A DNA stretch of 64,000 nt from Heliocidaris erythrogramma (GCA_025617745.1 CM046863.1:56929829-56993828); one strand, 5' to 3'. Shown: positions 1 through 9,789, counted from the stretch's first letter. Program-made: numbers and translations. The notes: generated from the sequence alone by a model not told the origin.

Positions 1-139
1 TCCCAACCATGTATTAATAGTATACTGTTGTCCATAAGTGTAGATTGCCGCACCATCATCTGAATTTGCTCCTCAACTTCCTGGCATCCTGTCACTGTCA
101 AAGATTTTCTCCCCAGTCTAATAGCTGCAACTGTTGCAT
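1..139 (-). CDS. Gene 1 exon, truncated by window edge
   Basis: The acceptor is TTCCAG ending at 140. The reading frame is open through the window edge and joins the preceding exon in phase 1 (G|AT, giving D). Peptide pieces are ATVAAIRLGRKSLTV and EVEEQIQMMVRQSTLMD. In beta-class DNA methyltransferases the motif-I loop is followed by a helix of the form TxxAAxxLGR and then an I.V/E strand; this exon shows AAIRLGRKSLTVTG. A weak alternative donor (GTATAC) occurs near position 28, so the exon may end there rather than run off the window. Confidence 0.6.
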
Positions 140-3100
140 CTGGAAGTGACAATCAAAGTCAAGAGAAAAAAAAAGAGAAAAAGACATTGATAAAGACCTG
201 TTGTTACGACCATTGTTCACTGAAAGATGATTACTTTGTGGACAAGATTTACTCAAAGGAAATTCTTCATAGCAGAGGAGAATTGCGATACAGATATTGG
301 GGACTCTATGTCCAAGCCTACATTATACACTGGAATTTCTGACATAATACAAATAATGTTAATTGTGCTGGACAACATTACAAATAATCCTTAACTATAG
401 ATCACCATTTCCTTAACTCACAAATTGTCCACTGACGACTATTTCATGGGACAAGACAATACTTGGGGATACGGTAAATTGCCACTTGGTCTAATAGCCA
501 GATGGTACGTCATTCGGTCTAACAACAATTCGTTCGTCACCAATTCGTCTGAGCAACATTTCGTCTAATACCAATTGGTCTAATAATCACTTCATCTACA
601 GCCAATTCGTCTGAACACCACTTGGTCTAATAATCACTTTGTCTAATTGGCTAACACCAGTTTGTGTAATAACCAATTTGCTAAAATCAACATATCAATG
701 GGGAAATAACTCTTCATTAACAACCGGCTTGACTTCAAGCAGAAATTTCAAAGAAAAATAATGGTGAAAAACTGGACAAAAAGAGAAGAAAAGAGCTAAC
801 TTTATGATCAATCTCAATTCAAATAAATTGAGGTTCATTATAACATAATAAGATATAATGAAAACACACCAGCTATTGGTCCGTACACAAGGATCAGGTC
901 ACCAGCTGAAGTGAACCTTTTTATTAAGGTCCTGTACACCTCTCCTGATAGAATGGTCTCCAAATGTGGTGGCTTTTCTGCGACCTTGTTTGCTCTCCAC
1001 ACCGTAAGCACCAGATGTTGCACCTTGTCCTCTGAAGATTAAAAAACAAGTGATTGGAATAACCATGGGTCAAGAACAACTCTCCATTTACAAGTTCATA
1101 ATGAAAAGTAATTTACTTGTGCTGTCTTATGTAAATCCAGCATAGGTTAATAGTTGTTGGGTATAGGAACTATATGTTCCTCATTGAATACATGTGTGTC
1201 ATTGAGAGATCTGATAAGCAAAATACAGTCAACTTCGCCTAAGTTGATCATGACAGGACTGAGTGAACTTGTGCGGAAGTCGAAGAAAATCTGACTTACG
1301 CGTGTGTATATATAACACAGGGACGCCGCGGTGCAGACTGTGGCCGGCGGCCCGGCGGTTTGATCGATTGGGAGTTCCCATCACATAATGTACCATGATT
1401 TATATTGTGCCGACATCGAGAAAATAAGAACATACATGTACTGTACCTTTCATGTATCCAGTATATTACTTCACACTCCTGTTACAAGTTGGACAATAAA
1501 GAATAAAACCAGACACGTCCAGTGATTAATTTCAATGTATTAAACCCTCCCTTACATCCCTTTATATGCACATCGCCGTGAAGGCAATAAAACTGCATAA
1601 AACGGCGTCCGTCCGGCCAGCCGGCCGTGCAAACATGACTAACACATGACATTTTGTTTTCACATGAGAGCGCGAGAGAGGACGCCGAGATCCCGCCAGC
1701 AAGTCGGGAAATTTTTGTAAACAAATTCGGCGTGTGGCAATCTCGACAATGATTGATTTCACATCACCGTCTAGTTCGACTTGTGCGGTGTAAATTTAAT
1801 GTTTTTTATGGTATTGTTTAGAGAATATGATCGATATATGCGAGTATTCCACCTACGAAAATCGATTTGTACAAAGGATTAACACACCTAAGTCTATGAG
1901 GATAAATTGGGACTTTTTATTTTCATTGACTTGAGCGACTATTCGACACATGTGAGGTCGACTTAAGCGAGGTTGACTGTATCAAAGTAGCAAGTGGGGG
2001 GGGGGGGGGGGGGTGGGGTCATTAAGGAAATTTTGAATGTTCAATGCATTGAAAATGTTATATATTAGCTAACTATGAGCCATACTGCAAATACTTCATG
2101 AGTAGCATTTTCTCAAATTCATAAAGATGTCACTTCTTGCACCAAAATTTGAATAACAAATTCATTAATCTACATCTGCCACTCTCCACCCAGTTTGGTA
2201 AATGGGTACCTGGTAGGAATTTATTCCTTGAATGCTTTCAGCGCCTTATACGGCAGCTGGGCTAAAGCCAGGGTAATAATAATACTTCTGCACTTAGAAA
2301 CATTGTATTAAGCGCAATAAAAATGTTATGTATTATTATTATTCATCATGAAGTAACCTATTATTAATTTTCCTTATTTCCTTTTCCAAAATTACTCTAC
2401 AACAAATTTAGTAGCTGCATACTGCTGAAAGCATGAATTCAGTCAGTGTCTGTTATGAAGTATTAATGGTGTCATTTTCATTATTACATTCAATATTACA
2501 TTTTGGGTTCACAAACCTTCTTTATTCAGCAGAACGGAATATGTATGCTGCCTCCCCTGCAAATGATCGACACTCCGGCCAGCTAATACTACATCTTCAC
2601 ATATATGTAAGCAAGCAGGGTCCTAGATTGCAAGGTCTCTTCAGCTGCTGAAATATCTGAATCCTGCAGTAATACGTACATGTATAAGACAAATATAATA
2701 ATAATAATAGTTTGTTCTTCTATAGCACTACTTGTTTAACATGTAAAATCATACTGGTGTGTGCCTTGTGGTGAGTAGAAAATGTCAGCTTCGTCTGCAC
2801 AGTTATGAAGTATTAATGGTGTCATTTTCCCATAACACCTAGAGAATATTAAAAAAGAACATTTAAAAAACTTGTTGAAATAAACCCATAGCATCTTTTA
2901 TGTCTCAATAAAATATTAAATATCAACAACAATGGAATCCCCTCCTTCCTCACCCTTGGAAAATTTGGACAAGAAAGTAACATTCAAGTTCACTTTGCCA
3001 AACTTCAAAATAGTTTGCTTGAAATCCACTGCTAATCTAACAGAAAGATAACATCAAATCAAATTACATATAAAGCTGAGAAATCCCCCCCCCCCCCTTT

Positions 3101-6100
3101 GCTGTCTGCACATGACTGTAATGACAAAACTTCAATCCTTCTAAATGAACAGATTTTATTCATTTTTTTTGTTTTAATTCTGGCTCGCAGCACAAAAAAA
3201 TGGTAAATCCACATGACTTGTGATTCCAGATTTCATACATGAATAAATACCGCAACATAAAGCAACTAGATGAATTCTCGACTGTGCGCAGTCAAAATTT
3301 ATGCCTCCACCCTTGCCAGATCAGAACGACATCACACATTCATGTTGATTTGTTTTAAAGCTTGATTGAACCACAATAAAAAGCCTCTAATTACATGTAC
3401 ATGTTAATTGACATTTGACCTTACACCTTATAACCCAAAAGTCTGACCACTTTATCTCCTCCTAGTCATGAATACAAAATAGATGAGATATGGCGGTAAC
3501 AAAGGTAAAAAAAACACAATCCTATATGACTTTTGACCTTTGACCTACGTATCCAAAAAATCTAATCAGATCGTCTTTCTATGGTGATACATACTAGTAC
3601 CAATTTGGATAAAAAAACAATGATTTTGAACCTCTCAATGTGTTGTCAAAGCCTGTTTTGTTTTTAAAATTCCTGGCACCAAACGCAATATGGTCATGCA
3701 GCAAAAATGGACATAATGTGTGCAGAAATTTTTGCTCTTTCTACTTTATGCATATGGTAGATTTTTTAGAGCTCTGAATCAATATCTATTCAGTCAAACC
3801 ACAAAATGTGGTCAACTGTCTTGAAAGGGTTAACAAGGCTAACACATGCAATTTCAGAAATTGACCCCTTACCTTGACCTTTGACCTACGTGCCCCAAAA
3901 TCTAATCAGATCATTTTCCTGCGGTGATACATACTAGTACCAAGTTTGAAGTTCATACCTCAAGTGGTTCTTGAGTTATCACTAGAAAAAGAAAGCGGGA
4001 CGGATAAAAATAAAGCATACCTGTCTGACATTGACAAATGCCACCTCTACTGAGCAGTTTGGCACAAAGTTGCTGGAGCTCTTGGCAAAGTGCAACCCTG
4101 CCCCTACGTCCTGCCTGGTGTGGCTTCCTCCTCTCCAGGCTTTTGCCGCCTCCACCAATTTGAGATCTCGGGACAGATTTCTTGAAGTCCATTCCTACAA
4201 GGATAAAAAAAAGACAGGAATTTCAATACATCTGAAGTAAACATTTGTAAATCCTGTCTATGTAGCATCTAATCACGCCCACCCATGATACCCATACTAT
4301 TAACCCCTGTGATTTAGAGAATGCTGTGGTAACATGGAAACATAATCTGCACAGCCAACTATAATACTTTCAAGCATCCTAATATATTGTATTTTCCTCC
4401 CATAGTGGATTTCAGAGCCTAAATATATGTATAATATTTCTAGTGATGCCAATAGCCCAGTTCGTAGTTAGCACATGATCCCAAATATCCACAGATATTT
4501 TAAATATGAAGGGCCCCCTTTTTGTGCACTTCTGAAAAATCATCCTGGGAGTGACTTGCCTCAAGAATAACTTTTTGTTTCTTTCTTTTAAAAAGAATAC
4601 TTCCACCTGAATATCATGGAATGTACCCCTGAGGCATAAATGAATAATTATTACGTGACATTCTTGAGCACATATCAAATATTTGTGTCAGTGGGTCTTA
4701 GAATTTGTCACAGATGACCTCTATCTGCTCATGCTCAGATTGTATCTACCAGCTGGCTTATTAGGAGGCTTACCCTAAATCTTTCTTCCAATTATCCAAT
4801 ATTCTTTCTATTGATAACCATGACTTTAAGCACAACGTGAAAATATTGAGGCAAAGACAAATTCCACAAAATATCAAATTTTAATATGTGAAACATCACT
4901 GTAAAATTATTTCTCATTTTGAAAAATACATTATACACTCTTTTAGATGCCAATACAGAAAATACTGAACTCGATATCCAACAAATATTGGGCATGTTTC
5001 TGACTTGTCCAATATGTTGATGTATCTTGTGCAATATTTCCAAGTATTTGCAATAAAAGGCCATTTTATTAATAATTACCACGATATGGTTTGAGGACAT
5101 CCTCCGTGGTGTGTAGTGGGTAGTCCTTCACTGCCTCCTCCCATGAAGAAACTCTGAGCTGCTGAACAAGCTCTGCTTTCACACCTTGTAACAGCTTCTT
5201 GGTGCTGGCCACCACCTTCATATTTTTCAGGGTGATCTCCCCACATACCACTCCAGATAAAACAGTATACCTCTCTCCCTCACCGAGGCCTTGCAGTGCC
5301 AAAAACAACTGTGATAAAATGAAGAAGTAGAAATAATTCTAAATATTAATTGAAAGTACATATTTGTCAGATAATAAATTTCAGATATACAATGCGTATC
5401 AAATAAAAATAAAAAGTTATAACCTCCATGGGCTTCAAGTTTATTTTATAATAAAGAACAACTTATATTCTGTCCAGTGATACTTAACTCATTACTGTGA
5501 TGCAACAGATGACTGAGCACCAGGTTTAAAAAAAGTATTGTCAAAATCCTCTTGTACCAAGTTTGGTCTGACGCAACGAATGTGGGTCAAAACCAATAAT
5601 GCATTTCAAGATCACAATGGTTATAGCTTTTTAATTTGAAGCTATCAAAGTTGCAATTTTTTTTTATAAGCACTGTATAATCACAATAGTAAGAAATTCC
5701 TGTTCTCCATTATATATATCATCAACAATATTTTATTGCATCACCATTAAAGTTTGAAGTAATGATCAAATATCGAAAATGTTCTGAAATTCACTGCATG
5801 GTAATGAGTTGATACAGGTATTATTAAACAAAACTTACCGACTGCTTCACCTCTTTCCCATTCCCTCGCTCCATATCAAATACCCTGCTAAGTTTTTTCA
5901 TAGCAGCTGCTGCTGTACAGCGCCAGTTGGAATGTAGGCTCCAATGCTTTCATTGCCTGTGAGAATGATCAAAACATAAGTAGATTTATCACAAAATTGT
6001 TTTTGCACAAGACACAAGTACAGGTGGTGTCTCAGTTGGGTCAGTAATTAAGCCACCCGAAATTTATGTTTGTTATTATTATTATTTCATTCTGGGTTAT

Positions 6101-6660
6101 TTTTTTTATTTTTTTTAATTTTTTTGGCACAAGGCTATTTCAGAGCTCCCCATACCTCAGAGGGGAATTCTTTCTGAATTTCCCAACCACAGTAAACTAA
6201 AAAAAATTATAAAAAGTTGAGAATAAGTGCAAACTTGTCTAGAGGGTTATTCCTACATGTGTACTGTGCTGTCTTCCCCAGTGAAGAGAGGGTTAAATTC
6301 CTTCCTAATACAAATATCAAAATGCACGAGTAAACACTATTTTGCATTACCAGCAATGTAACCAAATATGTTTGATCCTTGTTACTTACAATTCTTTCGG
6401 TCGATTTCCCAACGGAAGCAGCACACATCCGCCTCCACTGAGCACTGACTTTCAGTCCAGGCTTCAGCGGCTCTGCTTGCAGATCTACTCCACAAATCCT
6501 GTACAACATCTCCCTGAACCCTGCAACTCTGTTCTGCAGGCTTTCCCCTCCATTCTGCAAGAGGGAAGCCTGCAGACCAAAGAGGGCCTCCACTTGGTAG
6601 AGCTCTTCTCCCCCAACCTCGCAAAAGATGTGTACAGCCAGCTGTCTGTAGTCAGCAAAT
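1..6660 (-). CDS. Gene 1: multi-exon gene, C-terminal half resembles degenerate DNA methyltransferase
   Basis: Six exons are proposed: 6390-6660, 5839-5946, 5080-5308, 4021-4194, 870-1031 and 1-139. Each junction has an AG acceptor and a GT donor, and phases agree at every junction (0, 0, 1, 1, 1). Neither a start codon nor a stop is in view, so both ends are missing. The last two exons read KPPHLETILSGEVYRTLIKR, then SAGDLILVYGPIAD, then ATVAAIRLGRKSLTV. This order matches motif X, motif I and the AA..LGR helix of beta-class N4/N6 DNA methyltransferases, but the DPFxGSGT loop is replaced by VYGPIADAT, so SAM binding is doubtful. No DPPY catalytic motif is seen in these exons. The first three exons are not recognised. 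Alternatives are a domesticated transposon methylase or an unrelated Rossmann-like protein. The gene is confident; the family call is inference. Confidence 0.62.
140..869 (-). other. Intron of gene 1
   Basis: Intron bounded by GTGTGT (minus strand, 869 downwards) and TTCCAG. It holds the degenerate tandem array at 478-680 and otherwise nothing I can identify. Confidence 0.55.
478..680. repeat. Degenerate short tandem repeat, TCGTCTAATAACCA-type
   Basis: About ten imperfect copies of a 17-22 bp unit with the core (A)TTCGTCTAATAACCA or TTGGTCTAATAATCA lie head to tail. Spacing and sequence drift between copies suggests an old minisatellite. It lies wholly inside an intron of gene 1. Confidence 0.75.
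870..1031 (-). CDS. Gene 1 exon with motif X / motif I-like sequence
   Basis: The acceptor is AATCTTCAG (ends 1032) and the donor is CTG|GTGTGT. The exon is 162 bp, entering and leaving in phase 1. It reads EDKVQHLVLTVWRANKVAEK, then PPHLETILSGEVYRTLIKRF, then TSAGDLILVYGPIA. The stretch KPPHLETIL...YRTLIKRF...AGDLIL resembles the H.TQKP..L...LI...PGD.VLD block of beta-class DNA methyltransferases; the expected aspartate after VL is a valine here. This is the most informative exon for homology searching. Confidence 0.65.
1226..1979. mobile_element. Pogo/Tigger-like MITE, 754 bp, TA target site
   Basis: Terminal inverted repeats are visible: CAGTCAACTTCGCCTAAGTT at the left and, read from the other strand, CAGTCAACCTCGCTTAAGTC at the right. 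Both sides are flanked by TA (1224-1225 and 1980-1981), the Tc1/mariner-pogo target duplication. CAGT(C/T)AACCTCG ends are typical of pogo/Tigger elements. The interior has a CpG-rich segment (about 1320-1360 and 1600-1700) but no transposase; ORFs of 61-80 codons inside are not recognisable. It is non-autonomous. Confidence 0.82.
1997..2014. repeat. Poly-G run
   Basis: Uninterrupted guanine run between the MITE and the SINE fragment; one of about 30 G or C homopolymers of ten or more bases in the window. Confidence 0.9.
2170..2345 (+). mobile_element. SINE 3' portion
   Basis: Shares long segments with the fuller SINE at 19666-19946: a TAAATGGGTAC..GGTAGGAATTTATTCC block, CTTTCAGCGCCTTATA, GGGCTAAAGCCAGG and a TAAATGTTATGTATTATT tail. 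The tRNA-like head is missing here, so this copy is 5'-truncated, as is usual after LINE-type retrotransposition. Confidence 0.8.
2346..3400. other. Intronic sequence with no gene of its own
   Basis: AT-rich intron sequence. The only structure seen is an exact 28-bp direct repeat at 2452-2479 and 2802-2829 (core GAAGTATTAATGGTGTCATT) and a short poly-C run near 3087-3097. Confidence 0.5.
3525..3990. repeat. Two partial copies of a dispersed repeat (TTTGACCTACGT family)
   Basis: Copies at about 3530-3610 and 3870-3990 share TTGACCTTTGACCTACGT, then AAAATCTAATCAGATC, then GGTGATACATACTAGTACCA. The second continues into a GTTCTTGAGTTATC block. Repeats combining GACCTTTGACC with ..TTCTCGAGTTATC.. 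are very common in marine invertebrate genomes and related sequence occurs at 57390-57600 inside the Helitron-like insertion. Confidence 0.7.
4021..4194 (-). CDS. Gene 1 exon, open in two frames
   Basis: The acceptor is CCTTGTAG (ends 4195) and the donor is ACAG|GTATGC. Length is 174 bp, a multiple of three, so it preserves whichever phase it receives. Phase arithmetic with its neighbours selects the frame that includes MDFKKSVPRSQIGGGGKSLE and ends in CQCQT. The +1 frame is also fully open and reads GAGLHFAKSSSNFVPNCSVE then VAFVNVRQ, which looks at least as protein-like. If that frame is right, extra exons must lie on both sides. It is a real exon by its splice sites; the frame is uncertain. 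Confidence 0.5.
4195..5079 (-). other. Intron of gene 1
   Basis: Bounded by G|GTAATT (5079 downwards) and CCTTGTAG. No repeat or coding signal recognised. Confidence 0.5.
5080..5308 (-). CDS. Gene 1 exon, function unknown
   Basis: The acceptor is TTATCACAG (ends 5309) and the donor is CGTG|GTAATT. Length is 229 bp, entering in phase 0 and leaving in phase 1. It reads LFLALQGLGEGERYTVLSGV, then VCGEITLKNMKVVASTKKLL, then QGVKAELVQQLRVSSWEEAV, then KDYPLHTTEDVLKPYR. Composition is that of a soluble alpha/beta protein with an amphipathic helix (VKAELVQQLRVSSWEEAV). A degenerate form of the DPPY region might be KDYP, but this is too weak to claim. One clean open frame and good splice sites make it a confident exon. 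Confidence 0.68.
5390..5675. mobile_element. TA-flanked MITE, 286 bp, in gene 1 intron
   Basis: The left end CAATGCGTATCAAATAAAAA and the right end (reverse strand) CAGTGCTTATAAAAAAAAA form inverted repeats, each flanked by TA (5388-5389, 5676-5677). The arms continue with AGTTATAACC / GGTTATAGCT. Two relatives occur in opposite orientations at 21165-21330 and 21780-22010, sharing GATGACTGAGCACCAGG and CTTGTACCAAGTTTG. The TA flanks suggest Tc1/mariner-type mobilisation. Confidence 0.75.
5839..5946 (-). CDS. Gene 1 exon, acceptor ambiguous
   Basis: The donor TCG|GTAAGT is strong. The nearest acceptor, TTCTCACAG (exon start 5956), gives 118 bp and a premature stop in the incoming phase. An AG ten bases further in (ATGAAAG, exon start 5946) gives 108 bp and an open frame: HWSLHSNWRCTAAAAMKKLS then RVFDMERGNGKEVKQS. 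I chose the second because it keeps phase 0 on both sides. If the first acceptor is used, the gene carries a frameshift, either real decay or a sequencing indel. Confidence 0.5.
5957..6389 (-). other. Intron of gene 1
   Basis: Bounded by ATT|GTAAGT (6389 downwards) and the acceptor of the next exon. A T-rich stretch near 6097-6125; nothing else recognised. Confidence 0.5.
6390..6660 (-). CDS. Gene 1 exon, first one visible in window
   Basis: The acceptor is TTATTTAG (ends 6661) and the donor is GAATT|GTAAGT, a near-consensus site. The exon is 271 bp and enters in phase 2. It reads FADYRQLAVHIFCEVGGEEL, then YQVEALFGLQASLLQNGGES, then LQNRVAGFREMLYRICGVDL, then QAEPLKPGLKVSAQWRRMCA, then ASVGKSTERI. 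It is leucine-rich and probably helical, with no recognised domain. Codon composition (GC-rich against AT-rich flanks) supports coding. Upstream exons must lie above 6660 but I could not find one. Confidence 0.7.
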
Positions 6661-7800
6661 CTAAATAATGTAGATAGAAACAGGAAAGAAAATCAAATTT
6701 CCTTAACAAGCAAATACTGGGCAAATTCTACTAAACAGTCAACATTTTCTTTTTAAAATTTTAAGAAAGAGGATATGTGGAGAAATTAAGAATTAGAAAT
6801 GTACAATATTTTTCATCAATGTATGCAACCAAATGCAATCTTATTAAGATTGTTTTATAAATGCCAGGCCCATGCCATGGCCATGGGTCTAATACTAGAA
6901 GGGTCTAGGTCTATACGTTTTCATTGATATTGGCAGTAAGAACTAGTAGAAAAGGTTACCGTGCGATAGCTCGTTCACCCAAGGGCAACGCCCACGGTCA
7001 CACAGCGCTAGCTCTGCTCGGCCTCGATCGCGGCCATCGCTTGGCCTGTACTAGTGTTGGGCGATTGGCTGTCGGCCTGTCGCAAAGACTTAGAAAGTTA
7101 AACTGCCTAGGAATATATATGAAGCATCAAATCGTTGATTTTTGGTCAGTTGAAAATTTCTAAAGTAAAAATTGGTGTCATGATCTAGATCTAGCCTTTT
7201 TTTTTCTAGGCCTAGGTGTATCGCACAGCTCTCGTGAGTCTATAGTCTAGGCTATGTACTATAGGCCTAGTTCATAGGCACGGGACAACGTATTCCAGTA
7301 AAATATTCTTTAAAATAGTTTAAAAAACAAGTAAATTTGAATACCGAAGCATTCTGTATATAATATTCTCAGACCTTCTCGTGAAATAGCCACCGGTCAT
7401 CGAGTGTGTACACACACACTGCCGTGTAAAGTCAATGGGGGATGTGAATCCTCATGACATAGGCAATTACACGCAATAAACTGCATGTACAAAGTGAATG
7501 CGGGGTGGCTTATTTCACGAGAATGCCTATTCTCAAAATTCATCGTAAAGTTAGTCTTTAATGACTTTATATTAAAATAAGCAGTCAAAACTAGTCCAAA
7601 CATCAAAGTTTCTCCAAGTTTCTTACCCTCTACCGACTAAGCCTAGGCTTATATAGGCCTAGTACTTCCTCAAAGTCAAGAGTCAAACTGTTCATCCGAA
7701 CACATCCAGTGTACGTGTACGTAGGTGTATGCATGCCGCGGCCGGTGGCCAAACCTAGTCAACGTAAAGTATCGGCAGCTATTATCGTTTCTTTATTTCG
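6661..7800. other. Upstream of gene 1 exons; CpG-rich patch, no gene found
   Basis: About 6955-7085 is GC- and CpG-rich against an AT-rich background and could be a promoter or 5' exon region of gene 1, but no start codon with an open frame to a donor was found. The segments 7190-7275 and 7640-7665 carry repeated CTAGGCCTA-type palindromes. No other feature is supported. Confidence 0.35.
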
Positions 7801-8106
7801 GATACGAAATCAAGTGCAGTAGTTGATTTCGTAACGAAATCACCTGGAGTAGTTGATTTCGTAACGAAATCACTTTGTGAAGTTGATTTCGTAACGAAAT
7901 CACTTTGTGAAGTTGATTTCGTAACGAAATCACTTTGTGAAGTTGATTTCGTAACGAAATCACTTTGTGAAGTTGATTTCGTAACGAAATCAGTTTGTGA
8001 AGTTGATTTCGTAACGAAATCACTTTGTGAAGTTGATTTCGTAACGAAATCACTTTGTGAAGTTGATTTCGTAACGAAATCAGTTTGTGAAGTTGATTTC
8101 GTAACA
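7801..8106. repeat. 30-bp minisatellite, about 10 copies
   Basis: Ten head-to-tail units of 30 bp with consensus AACGAAATCACTTTGTGAAG followed by TTGATTTCGT. Each junction forms TGATTTCGT-A-ACGAAATCA, a palindrome with 9-bp arms. The outer copies are diverged (GGAGTAG, GCAGTAG variants), while inner ones are near-identical. The period is a multiple of three, so open frames of about 100 codons (DFVTKSTSQS repeats) appear on the minus strand; these are a by-product of the repeat. Confidence 0.93.
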
Positions 8107-8400
8107 CAATCAGTCATGCTACACTTGGCGCCCCATAAATATTAATTTAGTTGGCAACTTGGTAGTTGCAAACTAGACATAAAAGACTGCCAGTGCTGCA
8201 CAAATAATTATGTAAAGTAACCTTACAAAAGCCATGTACTCTCTATTCATTCATTCCACCCACCCTGACTCCAACAGAAGGCAAACAATGGCTAGTTACC
8301 AACTAGCTGAGCTACATAGTTGGCAACTAGGAGTTTTTAGTTGCCTACTACGGGTTTTAGTTGCCAACTAGGGCCTTGTTGGTAACTAGCTTAGTAGGGT
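8107..8400. repeat. Nested inverted-repeat cluster, TAGTTGGCAACTA type
   Basis: TAGTTGGCAACTA and its complement TAGTTGCCAACTA recur, and at 8291-8395 they nest: GCTAGTTACCAA ... TAGTTGGCAACTA ... TAGTTGCCAACTA ... TTGGTAACTAGC. The stretch can fold into stacked stems. Flanking copies near 8148-8175 (GTTGGCAACTTGGTAGTTGC) belong to the same family. Confidence 0.75.
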
Positions 8401-9335
8401 TTTAGGAATATGGGCCCTGATGTTTGGTAGATTTATGGTCTTCCTTTTCATTGTATCTACCTTGATTCATTTTAAATTAAGGTTAAATTTGAACGCTTAA
8501 CTAAAAGTCTGAAACACACATTTCTGGGGAATGAGAAGGGCCTATATTGAGTGTAAGCTCGTTTTAACATCCTACTATACAGCATTCATAGAGTATATCG
8601 TTTTATCTATTTCCTGTCAGTACCATTATAAATTATTAGAAATTATCATGCATGACTTTCCCCCATTAACATTTGCATATCACGTAGAATAATATGTTTC
8701 TATATGGAAGTCAGTGATATATATGATTTTTAATGCATTTTCAATTGGGCCGCGATTAATAGATTCAGGGATTCAGGGATATTTCAAATATACATGTATA
8801 TAGAAAGAAAATATGTCATGCCACTATAGTGTAATGCTATATAGTCACATGTGTTCATTATTTGGCACTCTAAAAAAGAAAAATGAGTACCTGACAGACA
8901 TTTGGCCAACATGTTATAATATCCACAATGTATCGTTGGATTTTGATATCAAAGTAGCCATTTACTGAGCTTCTGTTAACTTGGGAAAGGTATTTAAGGC
9001 ACCCTTTTCGACTCTAGTGAGTAGCCAGGACCAGGACCCTGTGGTCTTTGGTGGGACTTAGCCATTACCATATTTCATTTTAACTGTTTATAGTTGGTTT
9101 GGTTTTCAACACCAAACGAATGTTTCTAGCCGCACGGTTGGCTTTGTAATGCATAAAGACAATGGCGGGCCACTAAACACAAAATTTGGGCACTTTGGGC
9201 ACTGTTATCCAAAATCAGTCGATGGCATCGTTCGTTTTCAGCGTTAGATTTTACTTGGGCATCCATGTTGAAAAAAAAGTGAACACTATTTGCCATGAAG
9301 AGCCGTCTGCGTACCTAACTATACACCCCAGAACA
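8401..9335. other. No feature recognised
   Basis: AT-rich sequence without convincing ORF, splice pair or repeat. Confidence 0.5.
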
Positions 9336-9339
9336 GTTT

Positions 9340-9520
9340 CCCTACAATAACTAACCCCTAGCTAGGACAATGACCCCAATACAATTTACTTGTAGGACAG
9401 TTGCTGCTAGGACAGTATTCACAGAGGACAATCACCAATAAAGGGCACACCCTGAAGGATAGATGGTTTATAACCACCAACAGAACATTATGTCCTTACG
9501 GGTAATTGTCCCAGTGGTAT
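9340..9520. repeat. Degenerate tandem repeat, AGGACAATNACC type
   Basis: Imperfect copies of TAGGACAATGACC / TAGGACAGT / AGGACAATCACC at spacings of about 18-25 bp, with the complement GGTAATTGTCC near 9500. Resembles the array at 478-680 in structure but not in sequence. Confidence 0.55.
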
Positions 9521-9789
9521 TTTCCATACGTATGGGTTGGAGGACTCAATGTCGTGGCAGTAATGGGGTAAATCATCCTAGGGTATGGCTTATCATCAGG
9601 AAAAGTGGTGTTTGTTCCTGCAGAGGCATTTTGTTCATTTCTTGGTGACAAATTTGTTAATTTTGAAGATACCATCCATGCCTCTTGACCCACTGTCTAA
9701 AATTTCTTGATTTTGCTGTTTTCCTCACTGCAGGCAATTCAGGGGTCCACTTGCGATTCACAGAAAACTGCTAGTCAATTAACAAGCGT

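Larger units (their letters stand above)
1032..4020 (-). other. Large intron of gene 1
   Basis: A 3-kb intron. It holds the pogo-like MITE (1226-1979), a poly-G run at 1997-2014, a SINE 3' fragment (2170-2345), a 28-bp direct repeat (2452-2479 and 2802-2829), a poly-C run near 3087 and the TTTGACCTACGT repeat pair (3525-3990). An undetected short exon cannot be excluded, because exon 4021-4194 is open in two frames. Confidence 0.5.

Noticed and set aside
7801-8106. CRISPR array
   Set aside because: Repeats are directly adjacent without unique spacers, in a eukaryotic context without cas genes.
7782-8117. ORFs of about 104-111 codons with DFVTKSTSQS repeats
   Set aside because: By-product of the 30-bp minisatellite; two frames are open over the same bases.
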